This document shows, in pieces, positions 33,758 through 45,364 of a stretch of 48,048 nt of DNA. Under the pieces are notes generated by a model. That model ran no database searches. It was not told where the DNA came from and saw nothing but the letters and a program-made list of their open reading frames with translations. The first letter of the stretch is position 1; each line of letters starts with the position of its first letter. This DNA comes from Scleroderma bovista (lineage: Eukaryota; Basidiomycota; Agaricomycetes; Boletales; Sclerodermataceae): assembly GCA_037178675.1 (NCBI GenBank), contig JAYMGJ010000408.1, positions 1 through 48,048 of the forward strand. Direction: 5' to 3'. The position numbers and the translations under genes are program-made.

Positions 33758-36446
33758 GAAGGATGCGTGGAAGTGTTTCCTGGTGGGGAGACATTTATGG
33801 GTCAATTCAGGCGCGATCAATATGCAGAGCAGCGACGAGAGAACAATTATTTTCTGTGGGCCTTGAGGCAAGAATGGGGGTTTGCTTCGTGGCTTCTGTG
33901 GTCTCATCTTAGCATGGCAGCCATTGACAATTTACTTTTGCTTGAAATTGTAAGTCATGATATTTTAGCATCGTTGAAGACTTACCATCCACGACAGATT
34001 AGGAACATTCCACTTTCCTTTCGCTCCGCAAAAGAACTTAGGACTCGTGCCGAAACTCTTCCATCAGGCCCACGATGGGTATGCAAAACGTTGACGACCG
34101 AATATCCTACAAAAGAGCCAGCCTATGTTTTCTACCACAATCCCATTGAATGCCTGCAAGCACTTCTGAGCCATCCCCTTTTCGAGCCTCACATATCATT
34201 TGTCCCAAGAAAGGTCTGGACAAGTGCTGCGAAGATCTGTCACGTATACAATGAGTGGTTGAGCAGGGATCGCGCCTGGAGTATGCAGGTACGTGAGTTT
34301 CGACTGTCTTCAGGCACCAATGATGACATACCTGGTCACTCAGGAGGCACTACCGCCAGGCGCTACTCTCCTAGGGGTGGTCTTGTCGTCCGACAAGACC
34401 AATATTTCAGTGATGAGTGGCAACTGTATGGCCTATCCCCTCCTAATTAGCCTTGCCAACATCGATGCACGCCTCTGCAACAAAGCATCTGCACATGCTT
34501 ATCTCCTTCTCGTGTTACTTCCCATTGCCAAGTTTACACACAAAACCACTCGCATCCGTAGCTTACTTCAAGACCGGCTCATGCACCAAGCTCTCAACGT
34601 CGTCCTATCACCTCTCAAGACTGCCGCATCCATGGGGGTCATGATGAGTGACCCGAGGGGCAACTTGCATTACTGTTTCACGCCGTTAGCTGCGTGGATT
34701 GCAGACACGCCCGAGGAAAGCCTCCTTGCAGGGACAGGTGTGAAGGTTTCTCCTGTCACCACTGCCACTTCGAAAGAATTTGATGATGCATATTGGCACT
34801 CCCCTCGTACTGCAGCGAACACACTCGCTGCCATCCGCAGAGCATGTTCCCAATATTCCCCAACAGATTACAAGAATTTTCTTAAGGCTATGAAACGGTT
34901 GCAGTTGAATGGCATCGTCAAACTGTGTTGGAATCCCTGGGCTTTATCGGATCTCTCCAACTTCATCACTCCTGAAGTATTACACCACTTTCATCGGATG
35001 TCTTGGGACCACAATGTCAAGTGGTGCATCATTGCAACAGGTGCCGCCAAGCTAGATTTTCGTTTCTCCATCATTCAGACCCTCATGGGGTATCGGGCAT
35101 TCAACGAAGGAGTCTCAAAGCTTAAACAAGTCACTGGTTGTGACCACCATGCAGTCCAGCGCTACATCATAGCTGCTGTGGTTGGATCTGTTCCATGCAA
35201 GTTTCTCATAGCCATTCGTACACTTCTCAACTTCCACTACCTTGCACAGGCGCCATCATTCACCACTCAGTCTCTTGAAAAGGTCGCCAGCTCCCTACAA
35301 GAATTCCATGATCACAAAGAGGCCATCCTGCACCAGGGTATACAACGTGACTGGCAAATTCCGAAGCTTGAGCTCCTCCAGAGTGTAGTCCCAAGCATTC
35401 GCCAATCGGGTGCAGTGATGCAGTGGTTGGCTGACATTACTGAACATGCCCACATCAATGAGATTAAGGTTCCGGCTCATGCAGGCAACAATCAAAACTA
35501 TTACAGCCAAATTGCATGCCATCTCGATCGGCTGGATAAGTGTTTGCGTTTCGACCTAGCAACCTACATCCAGCAGAATGTGGATCAACGTGGGAATGAT
35601 GATGAAGATTTCTCCGACCCAGGCAAGGATGAAGAACATGAACCAGCGGGTATGGACTACCTCTCCAGGTATTCTACCCCAACCTGTTGAATTCCCAACT
35701 ATTTTGCTATCTCCGCCTCCCTTCTCAGCACAATGCCCTCCACTCTGAAACCTTATCACACATTCATGACATCAATGACCGGTTTCCACCTTGCCACTAA
35801 ACCCTCATTACAGCTAACCGCCGATGAGGCTGCCATTGCTTACCAGCTTCCTGACCTTGAAGATGCCTTGGCTACCTTCTTCACAAATAGGGATGGATGT
35901 TTCCAAGCTCCACAACGTGCAATCACTAAGCTTCAAATATGGCACAAAGTGCGTGTACAACAGTTTTCATACCACAACAAGATTCTACTGTCACCTCAAA
36001 CACTCTGTACCATACCTCCCTCCACTGCAAACCCTCATGGCCAATACAACTCGATTATCATCAGCGCATGTTCTCAGAGCAACTGGCCAAGAGATGGTTT
36101 AGTTGGACATGCTGTCTCCCAGCTGCAAATGATTTTCTGCCTTGCACGCTTGGACCTTTTTCTCGTGTATGGTCAGCACTTCAACATTGTGCCTCAGTCT
36201 AATCCCACCAATGTCAGCCCAGCTACTGGCATGCATTTACTGAGATGGGTGGTGCAGGGTAATGGTCAATGCATTGGTGAGGTGATTCCACTCACCCACA
36301 TTCGTTCTCCAGCTCATCTAGTCCCAAACTTTGGGCGAGAGGCCCACTCGCGTCTGACATGTTTGAGTAGCTACAAACTAAGTAACAAGTTCTGGCTGAA
36401 CAAGTACTGGACGAAAGATTTTTACTATGCGTTATCTTCAGCTTAG
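33758..36446 (+). CDS. Plavaka-type transposase, N-terminus missing, otherwise intact
   Basis: The frame is already open at the LTR edge (VEVFPGGETFMGQFRRDQYA). Exons: up to 34288 (a short intron at 33960-33997 is possible but the frame is also open through it), 34344-35668 and 35729-36446; junctions keep frame. Landmarks of the family: PLSFRSAKELRTRAETLPSG, TKEPAYVFYHNPIECLQ, LPPGATLLGVVLSSDKTNI, GNCMAYPLLISLAN, PLKTAASMGVMMSDPRG, TPEVLHHFHRMSWDHNVKW, YRAFNEGVSKLKQVTG, DRLDKCLRFDLATY. The last exon is the DUF6830-like C-terminal domain (LTADEAAIAYQLPDL, HKVRVQQFSYH, GQYNSIIISA, GEVIPLTHIRSPAHL, FWLNKYWTKDFYYAL). A nuclear DDE transposase is the expected role. No stop or frameshift was seen over 2.4 kb, unlike its neighbours. 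The expected N-terminal zinc-finger exon is absent at the Copia-3 boundary. Confidence 0.8.
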
Positions 36447-36616
36447 GTTGTTACATCATTACCTTCTGTATATTTTTACATACGAGAAATGTTTATCAAT
36501 TCTATTGATCATGATGCACGATACATTCAGATAATCTGAAGTTTACTAGCATCTACTACCTGTGACTCACCCACAACCTTCATTATATCTCTTCTTCCGA
36601 CCACATTGATCTTGTG

Positions 36617-39600
36617 ATGGATAGCTTCCCTGTGTCAGACAGTAACCCAAAAACACCACAGAAAGGTCAAGTGAGTAATCAATTTTACCTTAATCAGCAA
36701 TCTCTCGGTGTTTATTTTGTTGTTGTGCAGCAGCTGGCGGCCCATGCGACGCCATTCAATCTACTACGTGTGAGTGAAATCCACTGTGTTTGCCGCCAAA
36801 AATCTGACGATTATCCAAAGTTTTCGTGTATACCTCCGCGTTTAAGGCATAAAACCAACTGGATGCCATCGTCAAAAATGACACCTGTGAAATGCATTGG
36901 GAACTCTCAAGAGATGACAGTGACAGGCTTTTGAGTTTTCTTTTTCCAGATGAAGTTCTATTCCCAAAATCAACTGGAGAGTTAGCCGAAAAATTGGACC
37001 ACTTCATGATGGAGCAGGTACTGAACAACTGCATCACAAAGGGACTGTATGTTCAAGCAGTTGATCCCGGCTCCGATTCTTCTGAGGAGAAGCCAACGAA
37101 AGATGGGCAGAAGACAACCGGCCATTGGAGTGGAGCTCCTAAGCTTGACGCAAAGGCACCTACAGCACACGAAAGTTCACTCGCATCTTTTTTCAATAAG
37201 GTGATTGTGGCCATCAACAAGGCATGTGCAACGGTCACCATCAGGTGAGTGAAATTCTTCCCTACCATTGTTTCCAGATGACTCACTATCTACAGGATGT
37301 GGAATGCAGATTCAGCCACACACCCCTTGGGTGGGGGGGATGCGGTGAGGAAACCCGACATGTCTTGTTGGCTCGCTCCTGGCAACAAATTTGATTGGAG
37401 ACATCTCGCCACCTTTGCCGAAGTGAAGAACCGTGGGGGAAAGGATAACGAGAAATCATCGTACATAGAAACAGCCGGCAAAGTGTCTTGCTTGTTGTAT
37501 GTGCAGGATGGCTGCCACGCCGCTCCATGCCTCCGGATCCTTGGCTCTCAGATATACTTCATGATTTTTGATCATGGTGGGTCACTGTCCACTTGTGGCT
37601 ATGACATCAACTGTTGCCCATACGAGTTCTTACGTATACTCATCAGCGTCACATCTGCTCCCTGTAACATTCTTGGGTTTGACATCTCAATCAATTGGAG
37701 ACAGAAAAAAGACAAGCGGGTTGATGTGAAGAAGTTGAAAATCAAGATGGGCACCACCACCTATACCGTCAAACTCACAAGGGTGCTTTTTATTTCTGAC
37801 AATTTATTTGGTAGGGGGACAATGGTTTGGGAAGGTATGATGAAGGAGAGGGGTACTAGTAGTGTGCAAACCAGGCAAGTGGCCATGAAAGATTCATGGA
37901 TTGACCCCCTCTGGAAGTATACAGAAGGAAAGATACTCTCCATTTTGAACGCGTACAAGATTGAAGGCATCCCAATGCTAGTTCACGAGGAACAGGTCAA
38001 AACACCCTATCCCTCGACCATCAACAACATACAAGTCAACAGTTCAACTCACTTCCTCCGAGCGCACCTTGCCCAGTACAAGACAAATGCCTACTACCTC
38101 CATGTCCTATCACGCATTATTACTCAACCAGTCGGCGATCTCATCACTGAATTTTCCTGTCTGGGAGAGCTCCTTGTTGCGTTCCTTGATTATGTTGTTG
38201 GTGAGTAATCATTCATGAACTTCAGTGATCTCTCATTGAATTATTGATAGCCCATAAGAACATAATTGAACTTGCTCGCATTCTGCACCGTGACATCAGC
38301 CTCATCAATCTTCTTCTCGCACATATGACTCAAAGAAGTAATCATCTAGAATTTGTGCAAAGGATGCCTGGCCTGTCTGCTGCTGAGCAAGCTGCCTTGT
38401 GCGTGAGAATAGCAAATGTCAAGCGACGAGGGGTGCTCGCTGATTGGGGCTACGCTGTCCCAACGACTGAGCATATTACCACTATTACCGATTCGCCCCC
38501 CCCCCACTTCGCCAATCGAACAGTCATCTGAAGCGGAATACAAATCTAGTAACTTTGTCCCCATCGTGCCTGTGAATTCGAAGTCGGGTGCACTGACTTC
38601 TTTGAGCTTGGTCTCAGACTTGACCAAGGAAGATGATATTGTCCTTGCTATGGGTCCTGCCAGCACGGACAATGACCCCCGACACATGATTGATATGTCC
38701 CCTCTTTACTGCATGGTACGTTTCACTTTTCTCATACATCAAACAACTCAACAATCAAAATTAGGGAACATGGTTGTGGATGTCGGCACAACTTGTCATG
38801 GCAGGCGCTGGGCAGCCGGTGGTACATGACCCAACCCACGATCTTGAATCGTTCTTTTATGTCCTTGTTGGTATATGCGTCCTTCTCAATGGGCCTTACA
38901 AGCCGAAATGCAAATGCGACAGTGATCTTGCGCAATGTTTCAACAAGTACTTCAATACTTTTGAGCCAAGTATATTGAAGACAATCACAATCCAGTCGGA
39001 TCTCACATGGAAGCCATTCATTCTGCAACATATCTCAGAGTATTTCAAACTTGTCATCAACCTTCTGACACACCTGCGTAATGCTATCATTGTACCCCTA
39101 TCCACTGATGACCACGGCAATGTCAGCCACAAGACACCTTTACCCATGACATGTTCATTACCACCATCATCCAGATACTCTCACAACTCGGCCCTGACAT
39201 GTAGATGGCTGTATTTCAAGCAAGCAATGATGATCACGCTGGACCGGAGATTGAGATTGAAGGTGATCATAGCTTGAAGTTGGCTGATGTGGCGAGTGAA
39301 GTGAATCCCCTGCCTGTTGATTCTACATCGGATGAATCGTCCAATGAATCTACTTTCTCGTCAACTTTACCCCCTATGTTACCCAGGCCCACTCCCCACC
39401 AGCACTCTGCAGGTCCAGGATTTTACAGTGTGGACTCGGGCCTGGCTCTTTGTCACGCTCTCCAAGAGATCAGGGAGGATCCCCTGGAGATTCCAAATAA
39501 GCGCCAGCATTCATCTTCCCGTGGTGCTTTTTCCACACATCGCACTTCAAGTTCGTCATCCTGTGGCATCTCTGTTCTTCGCGGCCAGAGGGGCCATAGT

Positions 39601-39648
39601 ACTGGCTCCATGCCCCGACGGGCTGCACGTCATACAATGCGCAAGTAG
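36617..39648 (+). pseudogene. FunK1-type protein kinase, frame-damaged
   Basis: Exons 36617-36670, 36731 to about 36769, about 36860-37244, 37296-38200, 38251-38715 and 38765 onward. Kinase marks: glycine loop LFGRGTMVW, Lys in RQVAMKDSW, catalytic ILHRDISLINLLL, ADWGYAV in place of DFG, then GTWLWMSAQL, HDPTHDLESFFYVLVGIC and TITIQSDLTWKPFI. These order and residues fit FunK1, a fungal-specific kinase group greatly expanded in Agaricomycetes. Breaks: an extra C in a C10 run (38496-38505), a missing base near 39138 (FTHDMFIT continues in another frame) and a TAG at 39202. The Ser-rich, Arg-ending tail (39205-39648, ending RRAARHTMRK) continues the family's usual C-terminus. The join between exons 2 and 3 is not settled. 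Confidence 0.75.
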
Positions 39649-39925
39649 TTCATTTCCATGTCGAAGTTACAGATTTATCATGGACACACTCGTAGTACTA
39701 TTTACTTAATTACTTCTTCACCTGCTGTTGTTTTCGTTTTACCGATCAGCATGTTTCTCTCCATGCTCGGCATTCATGGAAGGATCTGTGCAGGGTATTA
39801 TCACATTGACTGAAGTAGAATATGTTGCAAACCGAAATATTAGCCCATTAATTCACCATGAGGCTGAGTTTGGTCTGTAGTCTATTTAAGTACCGGTAGC
39901 GCTTCAGACCATGGTTTGCTTCGTC
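39649..39925. other. Intergenic interval
   Basis: Short AT-leaning gap; nothing recognised beyond likely promoter sequence for the following gene. Confidence 0.4.
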
Positions 39926-42416
39926 TCCCCTGCCTCCCAAGTGCAAACACAACAGCAAAACCATTCCCAGCTCCCAACCCATTGCTGAAAACAATGTTGT
40001 CTCGTCACAAGCGAAGCGACAAAGAGCTGATCAGCTTTTCGATTCGGAATCTGCGCTTCTGGGTGGTGGGTTTGTTTAACTGTTCTATGTTTTCTGACCA
40101 CGTCTTGCAGATACAGAGCCCACTGACCAATTGAGTCAGCACTCCTCACATGCTGGAAAGGGTAGTGGTGGGCAGCTTTGGCAGCTCCACAATATCAAAT
40201 GCATTCAAACTGCAAGGCACCCGCGACTGTCAACTTGAGACCTTGACATAGCTACGCAGGAGCAGCTGGTCAACCCCATGGCCCCTAGTTACTCTGATGA
40301 TGATCAGGAGAGTCAAATCCTGCTGTGGGCAGATCAGTCAACTACGCCATCTCAAGAACAAGATCTTGAAGCGCAGCCATCATTCATGCATTTTAAACCC
40401 AGTCAACCATTCGGTTTCAGGCTTCCTTCTCAGACTACTACTACTTCCACTGGTGGTACACAATCTATCAGATCATATAATTCTTCTCTTCAGTCCTCTA
40501 GCAATCCATCAATATTTTCAGCTCCCATCTCACGAGGTTCTTTGGCAGCAAGCTCTTGCTCCATGTCTGAATGCGGGTCCAATAGTGCCTATCGAAAACA
40601 AGGCGACTGGGAAGGTTCTCAACCGGCTCCACCAAAACAGTTATCACAACTTCATATGTTTGCAACGGCTGAGAATCATACTTCAGATGCTCCTCAATGC
40701 AATTCCCGTGTTCATACTCCCTCCAGTCAACTGTCTTCTGGTACCCAAGACCCAGTTCGTGACGATGACCCCCCTTCACCCCCCCATGACTTGTGGGGCT
40801 ACGTCGAACCCAATCGTTTTCTCAGCTCCCTTCAACCATAGCCGAATCTCACACCATATTCGCCAGGAACACCGAAGGTGGAGTAGACCCAGATGGAGAC
40901 AGTCTGGTAATTGATGAGGTGTCTCCAAGCGAAGATGATCATTTTGTGGAGTCAATTGTACACGGTGAAGGTGAGCTCTGTCACTGTTACGCTCGTGAAT
41001 CATGGTGATCCAGATGTCCAGGTGGAGACCCTAGTCATGGTGACCAACTTGGCGAGGAGTTCCAAGACAACTATCTTCATGGATCCACAACTACTCAAAG
41101 TAAGCTTATCATTCATTTGTATGCTGTGCTGACAATATGGTTAGGAGAGATTGAAGATGTTGTTGCTCAACACCGCCAGCGCAACCGTGCCCCCCGACTT
41201 CCTGACAATGCACAACTTCTGGCTGTGCGTGACCAGCAGACATCTGAAACTTCTCATCATATCAGTCATTCCAAGGTTGATGATTCAGACAATTTAGAAG
41301 CCCTCATCAGCAAGACGTCTTCTCCATCTACTGATGCTGCTCCCACTGCGCCATCTGTCACTTCTGGTGTAATGCCTAACGGCAATTCTGACCCCTCTCA
41401 GCTCCAGTTTTACACCCTGCCAGTCCGTGATATCATAGAGCATGCCAAACAGATCTCCCATTGTGATATTGCCTCTGTCAATTCATTCCCACTGTGTGCA
41501 GACTTCAACCGCAAGGCCCCCGAATACATGAATGAAGCTATTGCCGAGTGCTGCTCTCGAGGCTTACCAATTCTTAAGGGTAGGTGCTAAATACTTACAG
41601 GAGCTAAAACTGATATACATAATGGTTCGCAAAGGATGGTGGCCTCAATATATGCCCGATATCACAAAACTGGTAAGTTTCGGAGTGAGAACATAATTAT
41701 CATCTAATTTTTTGCAGCTCTGGGAAGATCTCGGGAATTGGTGCTCTGCGCTGAAGAAGAAAGCTCACACCTTCGTCCGTGAATGCTACGAATGGGTCCC
41801 TCAAAATTGTCGCCCTGTTAATGCCGAGATTGCAAGGAAACTTTTGGACCGTGGTAATTTCTTAAAGCATGGGGTGGATGTGGAGGTGAGTGGGAAGCTC
41901 ATACGTGATTATGAACTAATATTGTTTCGTAGGGTTATACAAACAATCTTGCACACCCTGCACTATCCAGTCTCATTATTGATTTCTTCTATACAGGTAC
42001 CAATGCCGTTGCAAACATTTTCCCAGAGGTTTTCGAGAACGAAGTACCCTGTGCTGCAGTTGCGTTTGCTGCCACCGCTGTATATATATATTCAAACATA
42101 TCTGCGCCGTGCTGACTCAACATGTATAGATTAAAGTTGCCCTAGATGAGATGGTCATGGAGGGCAAGGAGGTCACATTCAAACGTGACATTTATGCGGA
42201 TGTCTATGTTGACATACTTAGTCTCATGGTGAAATGTGACACAGCGCCCGTTCACCGTGCCAAGACAAAAGCACTTCGTGTGCAATGGGCGAAGGTGGGC
42301 AGGTGCATTACTAGTTACCATACCTGGTTGTATTGTAATGCAAATATCTGTTTTTTTTTTTTGATTAGGAATGGCAGCACAACAGGCACAACTACAGGCT
42401 TCGATGTCAATCTTGA
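39926..42416 (+). CDS. DUF6532-like protein, C-terminal exons clear, N-terminal part uncertain
   Basis: Well-supported exons: 41145-41579, 41635-41672, 41718-41885, 41933-42079, 42130-42294 and 42369-42416 (TGA), all GT..AG and in one frame. They encode FYTLPVRDIIEHAKQISHCD, WWPQYMPDITKL-LWEDLGNW, ECYEWVPQNCRPVNAEIARK, HPALSSLIIDFFYTGTNAVA, IFPEVFENEVPCAAVAFAAT, LDEMVMEGKEVTF and HRAKTKALRVQWAK, a pattern I associate with the agaricomycete DUF6532 domain (function unknown). Upstream, frames at 39930-40070 (QAKRQRADQLFDSESALLGG), 40111 on (SHAGKGSGGQLWQL), 40278-40841 (Ser/Gln-rich, 187 aa) and about 40842-40970 look like parts of the same disordered N-terminus, but an in-frame TGA near 40227 and an unexplained frame change near 40835 leave the joining open; the gene may be damaged there. 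Confidence 0.6.
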
Positions 42417-42859
42417 TTAAATGTGGTTGGATATTCTTGTATCATTTCTGACCATCTACCATGTCCACATGTTATCCACATTTAGAATGTGAAATGTCCT
42501 AGTTTATTTGTCTGGAGTGAGCAAGTATGAATCTGGTCCAATCTGGAGTGGACTGTCACACTCTGTCTAATTTTGATTACTCCAGGACTTGAGGCAAACA
42601 AAGGGAATTCCTCCAGATTTTGATAGGACTGGGATGTGCTGGGACATACTGTACAGATCCCACCAGTTAGGTACCTTGTTGGGAGTGGCTGGGGTTCTGG
42701 GATGACTGGCCAGTGCTGGCCAGTGCTGTCAAGGGTAGGGCTGGTTTGCTGATGCAGAAGGCTTTGATTATTTCATGCCTAATACAGTAAAGCAAGACAT
42801 CTGGGCCTATGGGATGACGGCACTGGTTTGTTTGTGCTCCGCTGCATCCTCGCATTCAC
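42417..42859. other. Intergenic interval
   Basis: No gene seen. A small direct repeat CTGGCCAGTG occurs in tandem near 42708-42726. Confidence 0.4.
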
Positions 42860-43001
42860 CCCAGGCTCCTTCACAACCTCTGCTGTGAGTGTGAGGGGCT
42901 AATTGTGAGACTTAGTGAAATTCTGAGTGAATGGATGATTATATAATCACACGTGGACAATTCAAACCCAGCATAACCTTAATCCCCTCACACTCACAGC
43001 A
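42860..43001 (-). mobile_element. MITE with 18-bp perfect terminal inverted repeats
   Basis: TGCTGTGAGTGTGAGGGG at 42881-42898 and CCCCTCACACTCACAGCA at 42984-43001 delimit 121 bp without coding capacity. The segment 42860-42976, including 21 bp outside the left terminus, is repeated in inverse orientation at 8021-8137. No target-site duplication is obvious at the edges. Confidence 0.65.
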
Positions 43002-43170
43002 ACGGCTGCAAGAAAACATTTGTAAACAACGTCAGCCACAGTGGCTGAACGAACAGAGTTCAGAAAAATACACATAGATTTAAGGTTTGAATGTATTATT
43101 TTATTTTAATGTGGTATACAGGGGCAACCGGATGGCCGGTTTCCCACTTCGGTATCCATTCATAGTACAC

Positions 43171-44461
43171 ATGGCAGTGCCGCCATCACTCCCACCAAAT
43201 CAATCACCTGTTCCCTCGTTATCAGATATCTGAACTCGAACCTACAGTGCATTTGGAATATGGCCATGTCTGTGGCAAATGAAAGTCACCGAAACATTAC
43301 TGAAAGGAGGGAAGGATGTCATTTGCATCACTGGCACAGGGATGGGCAAAACACTCACCTTTTGGATGCCCCTTTTGTTCTGATCGGGTGGCATTCAGAT
43401 CATTGTTACCCCTTTGAATCTGCTTGGCAAGCAGAACGTAGCATCCTTGGTCAGAGCAGGGATTCAAGCCATTGCCATTAGCTCGGAAACCACGACATCT
43501 GCAAACTTTCAGGTGAGTTAACTTGTCCGTGCTCCAAATGGTTCATACCTTGATAAAATTGCAGGCAATCAGCGCCTTCTACTATCAAGTTATTGTGGTT
43601 AGTCCGGAGCAGATCATGAAGCCGGACGGCAAGTTCAAGCGGTTGTTGAAGAATCCACTATTCGTCTCACAGATCATCAGCATTGTCATTGACGAAGCTC
43701 ATTGCCTCACTGACTGGGGGGATTTTCGGCCTGAGTATCGAGAACTAGGCCAGTTGTGTTACATATTACCATCTGCTCTATCACTACTGGTCGTGTCAGC
43801 AACGATCACAAAGGCTACAATGAACGACATTACTCACCTTCTACACATGCAAAAAGACAAGACCGTTGTATGCCACCGGTCCAGTGATCATCCTAATGTC
43901 AAAATTGGGGTTAGAAAGATAAAGTATGTGCTGGGTAGCTTCGCTGACCTTATGTTCCTTATTCCAGCCAGATTTAAAGTTGGCGATCCCCCGCCACCCA
44001 AGTTCTTGGTGTTCTTTGATAACATACCTGACTCTATTGAAGCTGTTGCAGTCCTTCACCAACATCTCCCTCCCAAGCTGAGGGACAGGATCAAATGGTT
44101 CAATGCCGACATGTCTACCACCTTCAAGGAGGAGGAGCTAGACAATCTAGTGAGCAGTGAGACTTGGGGATTTTGTACAACGACTTCATTTGGAATGGTA
44201 CGTACTATGCAAATACTTAGGCGGGTTATTGACACTGCGCACTGAAAGGGAATGGACGTTCCCGATATCATGTTGGTTGTTCAGTGGCGAGCAACTTGCG
44301 GAGCAGCAGCACTTTGGCAGTGCTTTGGCCGTGCAGTTCGAGACCGGGAACTTGAGGGAGCCACTTTGCTATTTGCTGAGAAGGAGTACTTTGATGAGGA
44401 AAAGGCCGCCAAGGCTGCAAGGAAGGCACGTAGAGCAGAAACACATAAACGGACCACATAA
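43171..44461 (+). pseudogene. RecQ-like DEAH-box DNA helicase paralogue with two nonsense codons
   Basis: ATG 43171 (MAVPPSLPP). Exons 43171-43512, 43565-44197 and 44249-44461 join in frame. Helicase marks: PCLWQMKVTETLL, Walker A ICITGTGMGKTLTF, IIVTPLNLLGKQN, VIVVSPEQIMK, motif II VIDEAHCLTDWGDFRPEY, LLVVSATITK, then the second RecA domain (PPPPKFLVFFDN, RIKWFNADM, WGFCTTTSFGM-GMDVPDIMLVVQWRA, WQCFGRAVRDRELEGATLLF) and a basic tail (KAAKAARKARRAETHKR). TGA at 43231 and 43381 interrupt the first exon; both fall where Arg would fit. The protein is shorter than RecQ/Sgs1 proper, without RQC or HRDC domains, like the many mobile-associated helicase paralogues in these fungi. Confidence 0.8.
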
Positions 44462-45364
44462 TGCACCTGCATTGTCCCATACAACATGGACAGACAAAGC
44501 TGACAATCAGCTGTGCTACATGGCCAGCTGAGATAGGGCCCAGCCATGGTGCATCCCCATGTCATACGAGTGGGCTAATGGTAAGGTGTTTCACCGTGCC
44601 ATATTGGTGGCTCATGGAGAGGTTGTCACCAAGTAATATTGGTGGGCTGACACACTAGTACACTAGATCAGGATATGGCCTGTGGCAATAGGACCTAATG
44701 CAGCAAGGGAGCCGCGGCATGCGGCCAGAGGACTATATGCTGCAGGGTAGCCGCTACATTCAGGCCGAGGATTGCAGGGGGGCTGCCGCAGCATTTCGGC
44801 AAAAGGACGGCAGTAAGTGCCGCAATGCGGCTAACCTGCGGACGGGAGTCAATAGAAAGGCCTCTGTACCAGTGTCCCATGCTTTGAATTTGGCTGTGGT
44901 ATTGGTGTCCTGTTTCTGTCAGTGGGCCAGAGGGATAGTGTGTCCTGTGCTTTGCATTGGGCTGTACCTTTGGTGTCCCTTTCTTGTTGCAGGGCCAGCC
45001 ATAGAAACAGCATCCCGTGCTTTCCAATGGGCTGCATGCATGGTGTACCTTTAAGAATACCTAGCCATGGGATTGGTGTCCCATGACTATGAGTAGGCCC
45101 TGGAGCCAGTTTCATCTATATAGTCAGGGCACACGGCAACAATAGGTACAATGTCCCATAGCATTAGGTGGGCCCTCAGAAAGGTGTTATCTACCTATAT
45201 GGGAGGGCCTTGCAGTACACTTCAAAGTGACAGGCTATGAATGCGGTGTCCCAGAGCATTAAGCAAGCCCTCCGTCTGGGGACACCTAGCTAGATGGGAA
45301 GGCCAGCCGATATGCTTCCCCTTCAGTATGATCGGCCATAATCTTTGGCCTCCCAATATACACA
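44462..45364. repeat. Degenerate tandem repeats
   Basis: From about 44869 to 45060, units of about 33 bp share GTGTCC(C/T)(A/G)TGCTTTG and a following (A/T)TTGGGCTG element; looser copies (TGTCCCA(T/G)AGCATTA, GGGCC) continue to about 45280. A GCGG/GCCGC-rich patch lies at 44700-44850. No gene was recognised. Confidence 0.5.
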
